Below are positions 1-15,516 of a stretch of DNA of 41,533 bases, one piece after another. Position 1 is the stretch's first letter. Each line of letters begins with the position of its first letter. Where the stretch lies: contig NZ_VITR01000026.1 in the NCBI RefSeq assembly GCF_007827955.1, forward strand, positions 1-41,533, written 5' to 3'. Source of the stretch: Nitrospirillum pindoramense. Its GTDB lineage: Bacteria; Pseudomonadota; Alphaproteobacteria; Azospirillales; Azospirillaceae. Made by a program: the position numbers and the translations under genes. The notes beneath the pieces were generated by a model. It had not been told where the DNA came from. It did no database searches and was given only the letters and a program-made list of their open reading frames with translations.

Positions 1-97
1 GATCGCCCCGATCGCCATGGACGAAGGCCTGCGCTTCGCCATCCGTGAAGGCGGCCGCACCGTCGGCGCCGGCGTGGTCGCGAAGATCATCGCCTAA
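1..97 (+). CDS. tuf: Elongation factor Tu, C-terminal end (partial)
   Basis: The frame starting at base 2 encodes the last 31 residues of EF-Tu and stops at 95-97. The ending, with the blocks [14 protein letters not shown] and VVAKI, is the conserved C-terminus of domain III of this GTPase, which delivers aminoacyl-tRNA to the ribosome. The 5' part lies outside the window. In proteobacteria one tuf copy commonly sits just upstream of tRNA-Trp and secE-nusG, which is the case here. A strong terminator follows at 179-216. Confidence 0.97.
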   Translation, partial: IAPIAMDEGLRFAIREGGRTVGAGVVAKIIA

Positions 98-178
98 GGT
101 CCGCTCTCGGGGTCCTGCGGGCCGCCGCGCGTGCGCGGCCGTCCGTGGTCCCTTGGGTGAACCCATGTGTTTTGGTGA

Positions 179-216
179 GGGGTGCCCCCGGTTCGCCGGC
201 GGCGCCCCTTTCCTTT
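179..216 (+). terminator. Intrinsic terminator of tuf
   Basis: GGGGTGCC (179-186) pairs with GGCGCCCC (201-208) with one G-U pair. An inner CCGG/CCGG stem (188-191 with 196-199) is capped by a TTCG tetraloop, and the T-rich run TTTCCTTT follows at 209-216. This is a textbook Rho-independent terminator 80 bp after the tuf stop. It separates tuf from the tRNA-Trp/secE transcription unit. The rest of the 98-470 gap shows no convincing gene. Confidence 0.85.
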
Positions 217-402
217 AAGTAGGGGAGGGCCGTCGGAGGCCCTGTGGCCGCTGTCCGGGGCAACGCGGATGGGTTAGGCCAACCCCCTGTAAACACCGCT
301 CTTTTTCGGCCCCACGGGCTGTATCTGGAGGGTGTTGCCGGGTCACCGGCCGCTTGTTCTGACGCAGGTCAGCCCCGCATACGAGGGGCATGCTGTTTTA
401 TC

Positions 403-431
403 TGGACAAGCGGTTCCGAATGGTGAATAAA
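403..431 (+). promoter_or_regulatory. Possible promoter for trnW-secE-nusG
   Basis: TGGACA at 403-408 and AATAAA at 426-431 are separated by 17 bases, about 40 bases upstream of the tRNA. The -35 matches the consensus at 5 of 6 positions and the -10 at 4 of 6. It lies between the tuf terminator and tRNA-Trp, where a promoter is needed. The call rests on pattern matching only. Confidence 0.4.
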
Positions 432-470
432 CCGGCGCTCCGAGACGCGGGAAACTGCGGCCGGCGACGT

Positions 471-546
471 AGGAGTGTAGCTCAATTGGTAGAGCACCGG
501 TCTCCAAAACCGGGGGTTGGGGGTTCGATCCCCTCCACTCCTGCCA
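471..546 (+). tRNA. trnW: tRNA-Trp (CCA anticodon)
   Basis: A complete 76-nt cloverleaf. The acceptor strand AGGAGTG (471-477) pairs with CACTCCT, followed by the discriminator G and an encoded CCA end at 544-546. The anticodon stem CCGGT/ACCGG holds the loop CTCCAAA with anticodon CCA at 504-506. The T-loop GGTTCGATCC is canonical. It is placed directly ahead of secE, as in many proteobacteria, and is probably cotranscribed with it. Confidence 0.98.
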
Positions 547-650
547 CGTCGCTCCGCTGAAGCCCCGTCCGGGCGGCCCTTGGGGCCGGGCGACGGCAGC
601 GATGCCGCAGCAGTATGACGAGTAGCTCTGAACGTGGTGGCGTAGCCCTT

Positions 651-848
651 ATGGCGAAGACCAGTCCTGCCCAGTTTGTGCGCGAAGTGCGCCGTGAGAT
701 CGCCAAGGTGACGTGGCCGACCCGCAAGGAAACGGTCATCTCCACCTGGATGGTGTTCCTCATGGTCATCGTCGCGTCTCTGTTCTTCCTGGCGGTCGAT
801 CAGATCATCGCGTTCGCTGTCCGCCTCGTTTTCGGTATCGGAGGCTAA
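651..848 (+). CDS. secE: Preprotein translocase subunit SecE
   Basis: A 65-residue SecE of the short, single-membrane-span type found in alphaproteobacteria. SecE is an essential part of the SecYEG channel in the inner membrane and clamps the two halves of SecY. The amphipathic segment [19 protein letters not shown] with the conserved K-V-x-W-P core is followed by one hydrophobic span (about residues 30-57). The ATG at 651 (MAKTSPAQF) is chosen because the alignable protein begins there. An in-frame ATG at 615 would add 12 residues not typical of the family. nusG begins 4 bp after the stop. Confidence 0.95.
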   Translation: MAKTSPAQFVREVRREIAKVTWPTRKETVISTWMVFLMVIVASLFFLAVDQIIAFAVRLVFGIGG

Positions 849-852
849 GGTC

Positions 853-1383
853 ATGGCCGCTCGTTGGTACGTCGTTCACGTTTATTCCGGATTCGAAAAG
901 AAGGTCTCTCAGTCGATTCGTGAGAAGGCCGCCCAGAAGGGTCTGGAAGATCAGTTCGAGGAAATCCTCGTCCCGACCGAAGAGGTCGTCGAGGTGCGCC
1001 GCGGCGCCAAGGTGAACTCCGAACGGAAGTTCTTTCCCGGCTACGTGCTGGTGAAGATGGAGCTGACGGACGAGAGCTGGCACCTGGTGAAGAACGCACC
1101 GAAGGTGACGGGTTTCCTGGGTGGCGGCGGCAAGCCGCAGCCCATCAGCGAGGCGGAAGCCTTGCGCATCATGAACCAGGTGCAGGAAGGGATTGAGCGG
1201 CCCAAGCCCTCCATCCACTTCGAAGTGGGCGAGAACGTGCGTGTCACCGACGGCCCCTTCACCTCGTTCACCGGCCTCATCGAAGAGGTCGACGAGGACA
1301 AGGCGCGGGTCAAGGTGGCGGTGTCCATCTTCGGCCGTGCGACCCCCGTCGAGCTCGAGTACGCGCAGGTCGAAAAGATTTAA
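853..1383 (+). CDS. nusG: Transcription termination/antitermination factor NusG
   Basis: A 176-residue NusG, full length for the family. The N-terminal NGN domain begins with the [14 protein letters not shown] signature and contains [10 protein letters not shown]. The C-terminal KOW domain (about residues 125-176) carries [11 protein letters not shown]. NusG binds the RNA polymerase clamp, suppresses pausing, and links polymerase to Rho or to ribosomal protein S10. The start lies 4 bp downstream of secE, so the two are surely one operon. A GC-rich hairpin follows before rplK. Confidence 0.98.
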   Translation: MAARWYVVHVYSGFEKKVSQSIREKAAQKGLEDQFEEILVPTEEVVEVRRGAKVNSERKFFPGYVLVKMELTDESWHLVKNAPKVTGFLGGGGKPQPISEAEALRIMNQVQEGIERPKPSIHFEVGENVRVTDGPFTSFTGLIEEVDEDKARVKVAVSIFGRATPVELEYAQVEKI

Positions 1384-1391
1384 GCGGGACG

Positions 1392-1420
1392 GCGCCCAAC
1401 CCTCTTGGAAGGTTGGGCGT
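1392..1420 (+). promoter_or_regulatory. Hairpin between nusG and rplK
   Basis: GCCCAACC (1394-1401) pairs perfectly with GGTTGGGC (1411-1418), extended by one C-G and one G-U pair. The following CTTCCC is only weakly T-rich, so it is probably a partial terminator or RNA-processing site. The 165-bp gap up to rplK is where the L1-responsive leader of rplKA is expected from enterobacterial knowledge. An L1 binding site could not be confirmed by eye. Confidence 0.55.
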
Positions 1421-1548
1421 CTTCCCATTCCCCGCGTGGGAGGCGAGCCCGAACGAAAGTCCATGGGGCAAGCCGAACCACGCATCCCGCAGATCCGGGT
1501 GGCGCCCCTTGGGTGGGGTTCCGTCCGGATTGTTGTTGAGGACGTATC

Positions 1549-1983
1549 ATGGCGAAGAAGATCGTCGGTTATATCAAGTTGCAGGTGCCGGCCGGCAAGG
1601 CCAACCCGTCGCCGCCCATCGGTCCGGCGCTGGGTCAGCGCGGCCTGAACATCATGGAATTCGTGAAGGCCTTCAACGCGAAGACGGCCGACCTGGAGCA
1701 GGGCATGCCCATCCCGGTCGTGATCACCGCCTACGGTGACCGCACCTTCACGTTCGTCACCAAGACCCCGCCGAACACCTACTTCCTGAAGAAGGCCGCC
1801 GGCATCACCAAGGGCGCCGTCCAGGTTGGCAAGGGCGCTGCGGTGGGCAAGGTGAAGATGTCGCAGATCCGCGAAATCGCTAAGACGAAGATGCCGGACC
1901 TGAACGCGAACGACATCGAGGCGGCTGCCAGCATGCTGGTCGGCTCGGCCCGTTCCATGGGCCTGGAAGTGGTGGAGGATTGA
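1549..1983 (+). CDS. rplK: 50S ribosomal protein L11
   Basis: A 144-residue L11 covering the whole family. The N-terminal domain has the proline-rich [20 protein letters not shown] signature that contacts thiostrepton and factors. The C-terminal RNA-binding domain contains [16 protein letters not shown]11 binds the GTPase-associated region of 23S rRNA with the L10-L12 stalk. The ATG follows a purine-rich GTTGAGGACG stretch. The gene is joined to rplA with a 2-bp gap, implying translational coupling. Confidence 0.98.
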   Translation: MAKKIVGYIKLQVPAGKANPSPPIGPALGQRGLNIMEFVKAFNAKTADLEQGMPIPVVITAYGDRTFTFVTKTPPNTYFLKKAAGITKGAVQVGKGAAVGKVKMSQIREIAKTKMPDLNANDIEAAASMLVGSARSMGLEVVED

Positions 1984-1985
1984 TC

Positions 1986-2687
1986 ATGGCCGGCAAGCGT
2001 CTCAAGAAGGCTAACGCCACCGTCGACCGGAACAAGTTCTACGCCCTGGACGAGGCCGTCCAGTCGGTGAAGGGCAACGCCACCGCCAAGTTCGACGAGA
2101 CCGTCGAAATCGCCATGAACCTGGGCATCGACCCGCGTCATGCCGACCAGATGGTCCGCGGCATGGTTCAGCTGCCCAACGGCACCGGCAAGACCGTTCG
2201 CGTCGCCGTGTTCGCCCGCGGCGCCAAGGCTGATGAAGCCCTGGCCGCCGGCGCCGAGCTGGTGGGTGCGGAAGACCTGGCCGACAAGATCCAGGCGGGC
2301 GAGATGAACTTCGACCGCTGCATCGCCACCCCGGACATGATGGCCCTGGTCGGCCGTCTGGGTAAGGTGCTGGGCCCGCGCGGCCTGATGCCGAACCCGA
2401 AGCTGGGCACCGTGACGATGAACGTGGGCGAAGCCGTGAAGTCCGCCAAGGGCGGCTCGGTGGAGTTCCGCGCCGAGAAGACCGGTATCGTCCACGCTGG
2501 CGTGGGCAAGGCCAGCTTCAGCCAGGAAGCCCTGGCCGAGAACATCAAGGCCTTCGTTGGCGCCATCAACCGCGCCAAGCCGACGGGCGCCAAGGGCACC
2601 TACATCGAGAAGGTCAGCCTGAGCTCGTCCATGGGCCCGGGTCTGAAGCTCGACGTCGCCGCCCTGGTCGCGTCGATCTCGGCCTAA
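1986..2687 (+). CDS. rplA: 50S ribosomal protein L1
   Basis: A 233-residue L1, the usual length. The signature block with [17 protein letters not shown] is at about residues 120-136. L1 binds 23S rRNA at the E-site stalk and, in well-studied bacteria, represses its own rplKA mRNA. The ATG at 1986 is used. A TTG 6 bp upstream is in frame but overlaps the rplK stop and is less likely. It is followed by a 365-bp leader for rplJL that contains several hairpins. Confidence 0.98.
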   Translation: MAGKRLKKANATVDRNKFYALDEAVQSVKGNATAKFDETVEIAMNLGIDPRHADQMVRGMVQLPNGTGKTVRVAVFARGAKADEALAAGAELVGAEDLADKIQAGEMNFDRCIATPDMMALVGRLGKVLGPRGLMPNPKLGTVTMNVGEAVKSAKGGSVEFRAEKTGIVHAGVGKASFSQEALAENIKAFVGAINRAKPTGAKGTYIEKVSLSSSMGPGLKLDVAALVASISA

Positions 2688-2710
2688 GGCTGAAAAGAGT
2701 TTCCGTCCAA

Positions 2711-2740
2711 GCCGTGCGGTTCCCCCGGGGGCCGCACGGC
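2711..2740 (+). promoter_or_regulatory. Perfect hairpin after rplA
   Basis: GCCGTGCGG (2711-2719) pairs perfectly with CCGCACGGC (2732-2740), with a 12-nt GC-rich loop. No T-run follows, so it is not a standard intrinsic terminator. It may protect the rplKA mRNA end or attenuate read-through into rplJ. Confidence 0.5.
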
Positions 2741-2943
2741 GAGGTCGGCGGAGGGCCGGAGTGATCCGTCCTTCCAACCCTGTCCAAGACTGCGGGCGCC
2801 TAGCCGGTACCGATTGCCCTTCGCGGGGGATGACGTTCGGGGCGGCTTAATGAATGCCGGCATAGACGGGAGTAGCAAGCGTATTGACCAGGGGGACGGA
2901 CTTACCGCCCGCTTGGAATGGATGGCTTGTCGCTTCTGGGGCA

Positions 2944-2979
2944 GGTTCACCGGTTTCGGGTGAACCCCATTCGTGGGGG
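2944..2979 (+). promoter_or_regulatory. rplJ leader hairpins (candidate L10 control site)
   Basis: GGTTCACC (2944-2951) pairs with GGTGAACC (2959-2966). It is immediately followed by a CCCC/GGGG stem at about 2965-2979. The elements lie 75-110 bases upstream of the rplJ start in a 365-bp untranslated leader. In many bacteria the L10-(L12)n complex represses rplJL by binding a structured leader at this location. That these hairpins are the site is inference from position and structure. Confidence 0.5.
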
Positions 2980-3052
2980 AAGCCCGAGGCTACATTTGGA
3001 CCGGGAAGAAAGGCGCGTGCGCCTATCTGTCCCAGTTGTTAGGAGGCGAACC

Positions 3053-3571
3053 GTGGATCGCACAGAAAAGCAAGCGACCATCGCGGCTCTGCATCAGGCG
3101 CTCTCCGCCACCTCCCTGGTCGTCGTGACCCGCCAGTCGGGCATGACGGTCGCCGAGGTGACGGACCTGCGCCGCAAGATGCGGGCCGCTGGCGCAAGCT
3201 TCAAGGTGACCAAGAACCGGCTCGCCCGTATCGCCCTGAAGGGCACCCAGTTCGAAAAGCTGGACGACCTGTTCGTCGGCGTGACCGCGATCGCTTACTC
3301 GAGCGATCCGGTTGCGGCGGCCAAGGTTGCGATCGCTTATGCCAAGGCCAATGACAAGTTCAAGATCATTGGCGGCGGCATGGGCGCTACCGTCCTGGAC
3401 GACAAGGGCATCGAGGCTCTCTCGAAGCTCCCGTCCATCGAAGAACTGCGTGGTCGCCTGCTTGGCATGCTCCAGACCCCTGCCACCCGCATCGCCGGTG
3501 TGCTGCAGGCTCCGGGCGGCCAGGTGGCGCGCGTGCTGTCGGCTTACGCCAAGAAGGGCGAGGCGGCCTGA
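3053..3571 (+). CDS. rplJ: 50S ribosomal protein L10
   Basis: A 172-residue L10, the base of the L7/L12 stalk. The N-terminal rRNA-binding domain includes MRAAGASFKVTKNRLARIAL. The C-terminal helix that binds L12 dimers contains RVLSAYAKK. The GTG at 3053 (VDRTEKQ) is chosen because AGGAGG lies at 3041-3046 and homologous proteins begin there. An upstream extension in the same frame would run through the structured leader. rplL follows 54 bp later. Confidence 0.96.
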   Translation: MDRTEKQATIAALHQALSATSLVVVTRQSGMTVAEVTDLRRKMRAAGASFKVTKNRLARIALKGTQFEKLDDLFVGVTAIAYSSDPVAAAKVAIAYAKANDKFKIIGGGMGATVLDDKGIEALSKLPSIEELRGRLLGMLQTPATRIAGVLQAPGGQVARVLSAYAKKGEAA

Positions 3572-3625
3572 GCCTCGCGTACTTTTCGTAATTCTCAAGA
3601 CAAGACCTGATTTAGGAGAACATCC

Positions 3626-4006
3626 ATGTCCAAGCTGGAAAAGCTGGTTGAAGAGCTGTCCGCTCTGACCGTCATCGAGGCCGCCGAGCTGTCGAAGCTG
3701 CTGGAAGAGAAGTGGGGCGTTTCCGCCGCCGCTCCCGTCGCCGTTGCCGCCGTTGCCGGCCCGGCCGCTGAAGCTGCCGCTCCCGCCGAAGAGCAGACCG
3801 AATTCACCGTGATCCTCGCCGACGCCGGCGACAAGAAGATCAACGTGATTAAGGAAATCCGCGCCATCACCAACCTGGGCCTGAAGGAAGCCAAGGACCT
3901 GGTCGAGGGTGCGCCGAAGACCGTGAAGGAAGGCGCCACGAAGGACGAAGCTGCTAAGATTAAGAAGCAGCTGGAAGACGCCGGCGCGAAGGTTGAGGTG
4001 AAGTAA
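3626..4006 (+). CDS. rplL: 50S ribosomal protein L7/L12
   Basis: A 126-residue L7/L12. The N-terminal dimerisation helices ([20 protein letters not shown]) lead into an Ala/Pro/Val-rich hinge at about residues 35-55. The C-terminal factor-binding domain contains [23 protein letters not shown] and the terminal [10 protein letters not shown]. It recruits translational GTPases to the ribosome. An AGGAG precedes the ATG. A leaky terminator separates it from rpoB. Confidence 0.98.
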   Translation: MSKLEKLVEELSALTVIEAAELSKLLEEKWGVSAAAPVAVAAVAGPAAEAAAPAEEQTEFTVILADAGDKKINVIKEIRAITNLGLKEAKDLVEGAPKTVKEGATKDEAAKIKKQLEDAGAKVEVK

Positions 4007-4043
4007 GAAACGCCCCCCTGTGGACGTTTCTGAAAAAAAGATG

Positions 4044-4103
4044 GCGCTGGACGGCGGCATTCCCCATATGGGGGACCGTCGCCCGGCGCTGTCGCCTTTT
4101 TTT
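4044..4103 (+). terminator. rplL-rpoB attenuator
   Basis: A long imperfect hairpin runs from 4044 to 4090: GCGCTGGACGGCGG pairs with CCGTCGCCCGGCGC, with wobbles and one mismatch, and an inner CCCC/GGGG stem around ATAT. A seven-T run sits at 4097-4103, a few bases after the stem. Position and form match the partial terminator known between rplL and rpoB in E. coli, which lowers rpoBC transcription relative to ribosomal protein genes. The remaining 210 bp before rpoB shows no further gene. Confidence 0.75.
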
Positions 4104-4316
4104 GGAGGATGTCGTATGCTGACCCTCCAGTATCTTCCCGAAGAAGGTTCCGCGATGGAATTTGGGGCGGGAAGGGCAGTGTAAGTGGTTTGGCGCCGGA
4201 CGGCGGCCGCCTCTGATGGGGCGGGGCCGGACGCGCCTATTTGTGCTTGTTCGCTTGCCGTCGCATCCATCGGCCGGCGCAGTTGACCCGGGCCTAGTTC
4301 ACGAGAGGCGCATTTC

Positions 4317-12825
<8,509 letters not shown>

Positions 12826-12852
12826 GGCGGAAGGGTGCTTGAGTGAAGCGAA

Positions 12853-12887
12853 GGGCCGCATCCCGGTTGGGGTGCGGCCCTTTTCTT
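12853..12887 (+). terminator. Intrinsic terminator of rpoBC operon
   Basis: GGGCCGCATCCC (12853-12864), a GGTT loop and GGGGTGCGGCCC (12869-12880) form a 12-bp stem with one G-U pair. TTTTCTT follows directly. Read on the other strand, the stem also lies 44 bp past the end of the convergent Sel1 gene, but the T-run favours the plus strand. Confidence 0.92.
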
Positions 12888-12930
12888 ATTCCGGTGCCAG
12901 GCGCGCTGCGGCGGGCGTGGCGCGCAAGTA

Positions 12931-13806
12931 TCAATGCGCCACCGGGTGCAACAGCCCATGGGCTTGCAGGGGCAACGGCAGCGGCGTGCCGGCATGCCAG
13001 TCCGCCGCCATGGCCTGAGCCGATTGCCGCTCGTCGGCGGACAGCCGCTGTTCCAACCGCGCGCGCAGGGCGGCGGCCTCGGGGCTGGTTTTGTGGCTGA
13101 GGTTCAGGAGGATATAGGCGGCGACGGCATCCTTGGGCACGCCGTCACCCACCTCATACCGGGTGCTCAGGTAAAACAGCGCGTGCTGATCCCCCTGTTG
13201 CGCGGCCTCCGCCCCCCATCTCGCTGCCTCTTCGGGATCCTTCAGGGTACCGATACCCAGGCTGTAGATGGCGGCCAGGTTCTTTTGCGCCTGGAGGTCG
13301 CCGTTGGTCGCCGCGCGTTTGAACAGGGCGAGGCCCTTGGCGGGGTCCTGAGGGACGCCCCGTCCCAGGAAATAGAGCGAGCCCAGGTTGTTCATGGCAT
13401 GGGCTTGGCCCTGCGCGACGGCCTTCTCATACCAGGCGCGGGCCTTGACGTTGTCATGGACGAACCGGGGCGGCGCGCCCTGGCCCGAGGCCGGCTCGAT
13501 CGTCACCGGCGGCTCCTCATAGATCCATCCGAGATAGGTTTGCGCCTCGGCATCACCCTTTTCCGCCAGCGGCGTCAGCAGGGCCACGGCCTCGGTCTCT
13601 TTCCCTGCCTCGAAAGCCGCGATACCCTGGTCCAGGGCGGATGTCGCGGCGGGTTGCGCGGCCGGCATGCTGGACGTCGGTGGCGTGTCGGCCTGCATCG
13701 TCGCGGCGCCGGCGGGTGCCACCGCTATGGTCAGCCCCGCGGCGGCCCACGCGGCCATGATCAAGGCGCGCGACGTGCGCGACCATTCCACCCTGCTGTT
13801 CCCCAT
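12931..13806 (-). CDS. Exported Sel1-repeat protein (first of two)
   Basis: A 291-residue protein with an N-terminal signal peptide: basic start, hydrophobic stretch LIMAAWAAAGLTIAVAP and an AGA-A cleavage-like site near residue 35. It contains four to five Sel1-like (TPR-related) repeats from about residue 75, for example GDAEAQTYLGWIYE, AHAMNNLGSLYFLGRGV and LQAQKNLAAIYSLGIGT. Such solenoids mediate protein-protein contacts, here presumably in the periplasm. GGAGGGGAG precedes the ATG. It is a paralogue of the next gene and probably arose by tandem duplication. No specific partner can be named. Confidence 0.85.
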   Translation of the reverse strand: MGNSRVEWSRTSRALIMAAWAAAGLTIAVAPAGAATMQADTPPTSSMPAAQPAATSALDQGIAAFEAGKETEAVALLTPLAEKGDAEAQTYLGWIYEEPPVTIEPASGQGAPPRFVHDNVKARAWYEKAVAQGQAHAMNNLGSLYFLGRGVPQDPAKGLALFKRAATNGDLQAQKNLAAIYSLGIGTLKDPEEAARWGAEAAQQGDQHALFYLSTRYEVGDGVPKDAVAAYILLNLSHKTSPEAAALRARLEQRLSADERQSAQAMAADWHAGTPLPLPLQAHGLLHPVAH

Positions 13807-13887
13807 CTGATACTCCCCTCCATTGGCCCGTTGCCGGGCGTGTCAGCGGAGAGTGATCAGCAACTAAGGCGGGATAATGGCGGGCAA

Positions 13888-14616
13888 TTACGTCCGCGTC
13901 GCCGTCGGCAGGGGCTGGCCCGGCTGCCAGGACTTGGCCAGGGTCTGCGCCTCCGCCTTTTGCGCGGTCGTCAACTCGCCGTCCAGGCGGGTGCGCAGGG
14001 CCTGGGAATCGGGGTTTTCACCCGACAGCATGGCCAGGGTATAGGCCAGCACCGGGTTGCGGGGCAGGCCGGCGCCGGTATCGTAGAGGCGGGCCAGCAG
14101 CGTCTGGGCGTGGGGTTCCCCCTGGCGGGCGGCGGCGCGGGCCCAGTGGGCAGCCTCCACATCGTCCTTGGGCGTGTCCTGGCCCATGTAATAGATCATC
14201 GCCAGGTTCATCTGCGCCTGCGCGTCGCCCTTCTTGGCCGCCTTGCGGAACAGGCTGATGCCTTTGGGCGCGTCCTTGGACACGCCGTTGCCCAGGTAGT
14301 AGAGCGAGCCCAGATTGTTCAGGGCGTGGGCATGGCCCTTGCCGGCCGCCTTGGCGTACCAAGTGCGGGCGCGGGTGTAGTCCACCGGCACGCCCAGGCC
14401 TTTTTCATACATCCAACCAAGATAGGTCTGCGCCTCGGCATCGCCCTTGTCGGCGGCGGGTGTCAGATCGGCCAGGGCCGTGGGATAGTCCTTGCGCTTG
14501 AAAGCGTCCACGCCGTGCTGGGTATCGGCCCAGGCGAAGCCACCGCCCAGGACTACTCCTAGGCATAGAAGCGCCGCGGCCAGCGGGACGGATTTGCGCC
14601 CAGAATAACAATGCAT
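13888..14616 (-). CDS. Exported Sel1-repeat protein (second of two)
   Basis: A 242-residue Sel1-repeat protein with a clear signal peptide (LAAALLCLGVVLGGGFAWA, cleavage about residue 30). The repeats share near-identical blocks with the neighbouring gene (GDAEAQTYLGWMYE, AHALNNLGSLYYLGNGV, AQAQMNLAMIYYMGQDT). The ATG at 14616 is chosen because GGAGGGTTTGGGC sits just upstream. The open frame extends much further 5' but there overlaps the yaiI gene in another frame. It lies 82 bp upstream of its paralogue and is likely cotranscribed with it. Confidence 0.83.
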   Translation of the reverse strand: MHCYSGRKSVPLAAALLCLGVVLGGGFAWADTQHGVDAFKRKDYPTALADLTPAADKGDAEAQTYLGWMYEKGLGVPVDYTRARTWYAKAAGKGHAHALNNLGSLYYLGNGVSKDAPKGISLFRKAAKKGDAQAQMNLAMIYYMGQDTPKDDVEAAHWARAAARQGEPHAQTLLARLYDTGAGLPRNPVLAYTLAMLSGENPDSQALRTRLDGELTTAQKAEAQTLAKSWQPGQPLPTATRT

Positions 14617-14759
14617 GCCCAAACCCTCCATCGCTGCGGCTGGCGGTCGCTCCGCCTGCTGTCTCGTCAGCGTGGGGGGCCATTGGGGCGGGAAAGGGGC
14701 GGACGGGGGCTTGTCCTGTGACCAGACGGTGACATCGCGTCCGGCTGGCCTGCGGTCAC

Positions 14760-15215
14760 CTACTTGCCGGTCTTGCGGACGGCGTTCACCGCCTGGTCCA
14801 GCGCCTGCAGGAACTGCGACTTGTCGCGCTTGGCCATGGGGGCGTTGCCGCCCTGGACCACGCCCATGGCGCGCAGGTCGCTCATCAGGGCGCGGGTGGC
14901 GATGGCCGTGCCGATGGACTGGGGGGTGAAGGGGCGGCCGGTGGGGCCGATGACCCGGCTGCCGGCCTTCAGGCAACGGTCGGCCAGGGGGATGTCGGCG
15001 GTGATGACGATATCGCCCACGCCGCAATGGGTGGCGATCCAATCGTCGGCGGCGTCGAATCCGTCGCTGACCACCACCAGCTGCACCAGTCCGCCGGGCG
15101 GCACCCGCAGCGGGCCGTTGGAGACCAGATAGCTCTTGAGCTGATAACGTTCCGCCACCTTGAACACCTCCTCCTTCACGGGGCAGGCGTCGGCGTCGAC
15201 ATAGATCTCCAGCAT
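14760..15215 (-). CDS. yaiI: YaiI/UPF0178 family protein (DUF188)
   Basis: A 151-residue protein of the UPF0178 family. It has the typical start MLEIYVDADACPVKEEV, the central DDWIATHCGVGDIVITADIP block with the conserved aspartates of a PIN-like fold, and the GPTGRPFTPQSIGTAIATR block. The family is widespread and its function is poorly defined. A nuclease-like fold is suggested from family knowledge only. The start codon lies in the first copy of a 14-bp tandem duplication. It is the last core gene before the mobile element. Confidence 0.9.
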   Translation of the reverse strand: MLEIYVDADACPVKEEVFKVAERYQLKSYLVSNGPLRVPPGGLVQLVVVSDGFDAADDWIATHCGVGDIVITADIPLADRCLKAGSRVIGPTGRPFTPQSIGTAIATRALMSDLRAMGVVQGGNAPMAKRDKSQFLQALDQAVNAVRKTGK

Positions 15216-15231
15216 GGGATCTCCAGCATGG
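15204..15231 (+). repeat. 14-bp tandem duplication over the yaiI start
   Basis: GATCTCCAGCATGG occurs twice head to tail (15204-15217 and 15218-15231). The first copy contains the yaiI start codon. The second supplies the GGAG ribosome site (minus strand) and also an out-of-frame ATG. The unit is not a multiple of three, so the upstream ATG cannot extend the protein. Confidence 0.8.
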
Positions 15232-15400
15232 GGTTAAGGCTTTCGAATGCGTGCGGCCCGCGTTGCGCGCGGGTGGGATGGTGGGGTAAAAGGCGTCGCC
15301 GGCTGGGTTGCGACCCTGCCCTTGTTGCCACCCTTTGTGAAGAGACAGCCCATGGCGTCGTACCAATATGTATACGTGATGATGCCATTAAGCTAAGTGA

Positions 15401-15429
15401 TTGACAATACACAAACTTCCATTTAATAA
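15401..15429 (+). promoter_or_regulatory. Putative int promoter
   Basis: A perfect -35 TTGACA (15401-15406) is followed by an AT-rich -10 region. TTTAAT at 15422-15427 gives a 15-base spacer and TAATAA at 15424-15429 a 17-base spacer. It lies about 90 bp upstream of the integrase start. Two near-identical 19-bp repeats lie just downstream, suggesting control by a DNA-binding protein. The exact -10 is uncertain. Confidence 0.5.
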
Positions 15430-15432
15430 TTC

Positions 15433-15501
15433 CCTACACAGGCTCTGCACAGCCGCCACAGATCAAGGACTTAGCGGCCGTACCTACACAGAACCTGCAC
15501 A
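15433..15501 (+). repeat. Pair of 19-bp direct repeats upstream of int
   Basis: CCTACACAGGCTCTGCACA (15433-15451) and CCTACACAGAACCTGCACA (15483-15501) match at 16 of 19 positions. Their starts are 50 bp apart, about five helical turns, so both face the same side of the DNA. They sit between the putative promoter and the int ribosome site. They could be arm-type integrase sites or operators for autoregulation. Confidence 0.75.
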
Positions 15502-15516
15502 AAAAGGGAGTGCGGT

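Noticed and set aside
471-546. tRNA-Trp as the attachment site of the element
   Set aside because: The integrase lies 15 kb away with only core genes between, and no partial tRNA copy was seen near 15,250-15,400 or at the right edge.
12934-14562. A long plus-strand frame opposite the two Sel1 genes
   Set aside because: The minus strand encodes recognisable signal peptides and Sel1 repeats with good ribosome sites; the plus-strand product is Gly/Arg/Leu-rich without any family.
14617-15366. Upstream extension of the second Sel1 frame
   Set aside because: The extension overlaps yaiI in another frame; the signal peptide and ribosome site place the start at 14616.
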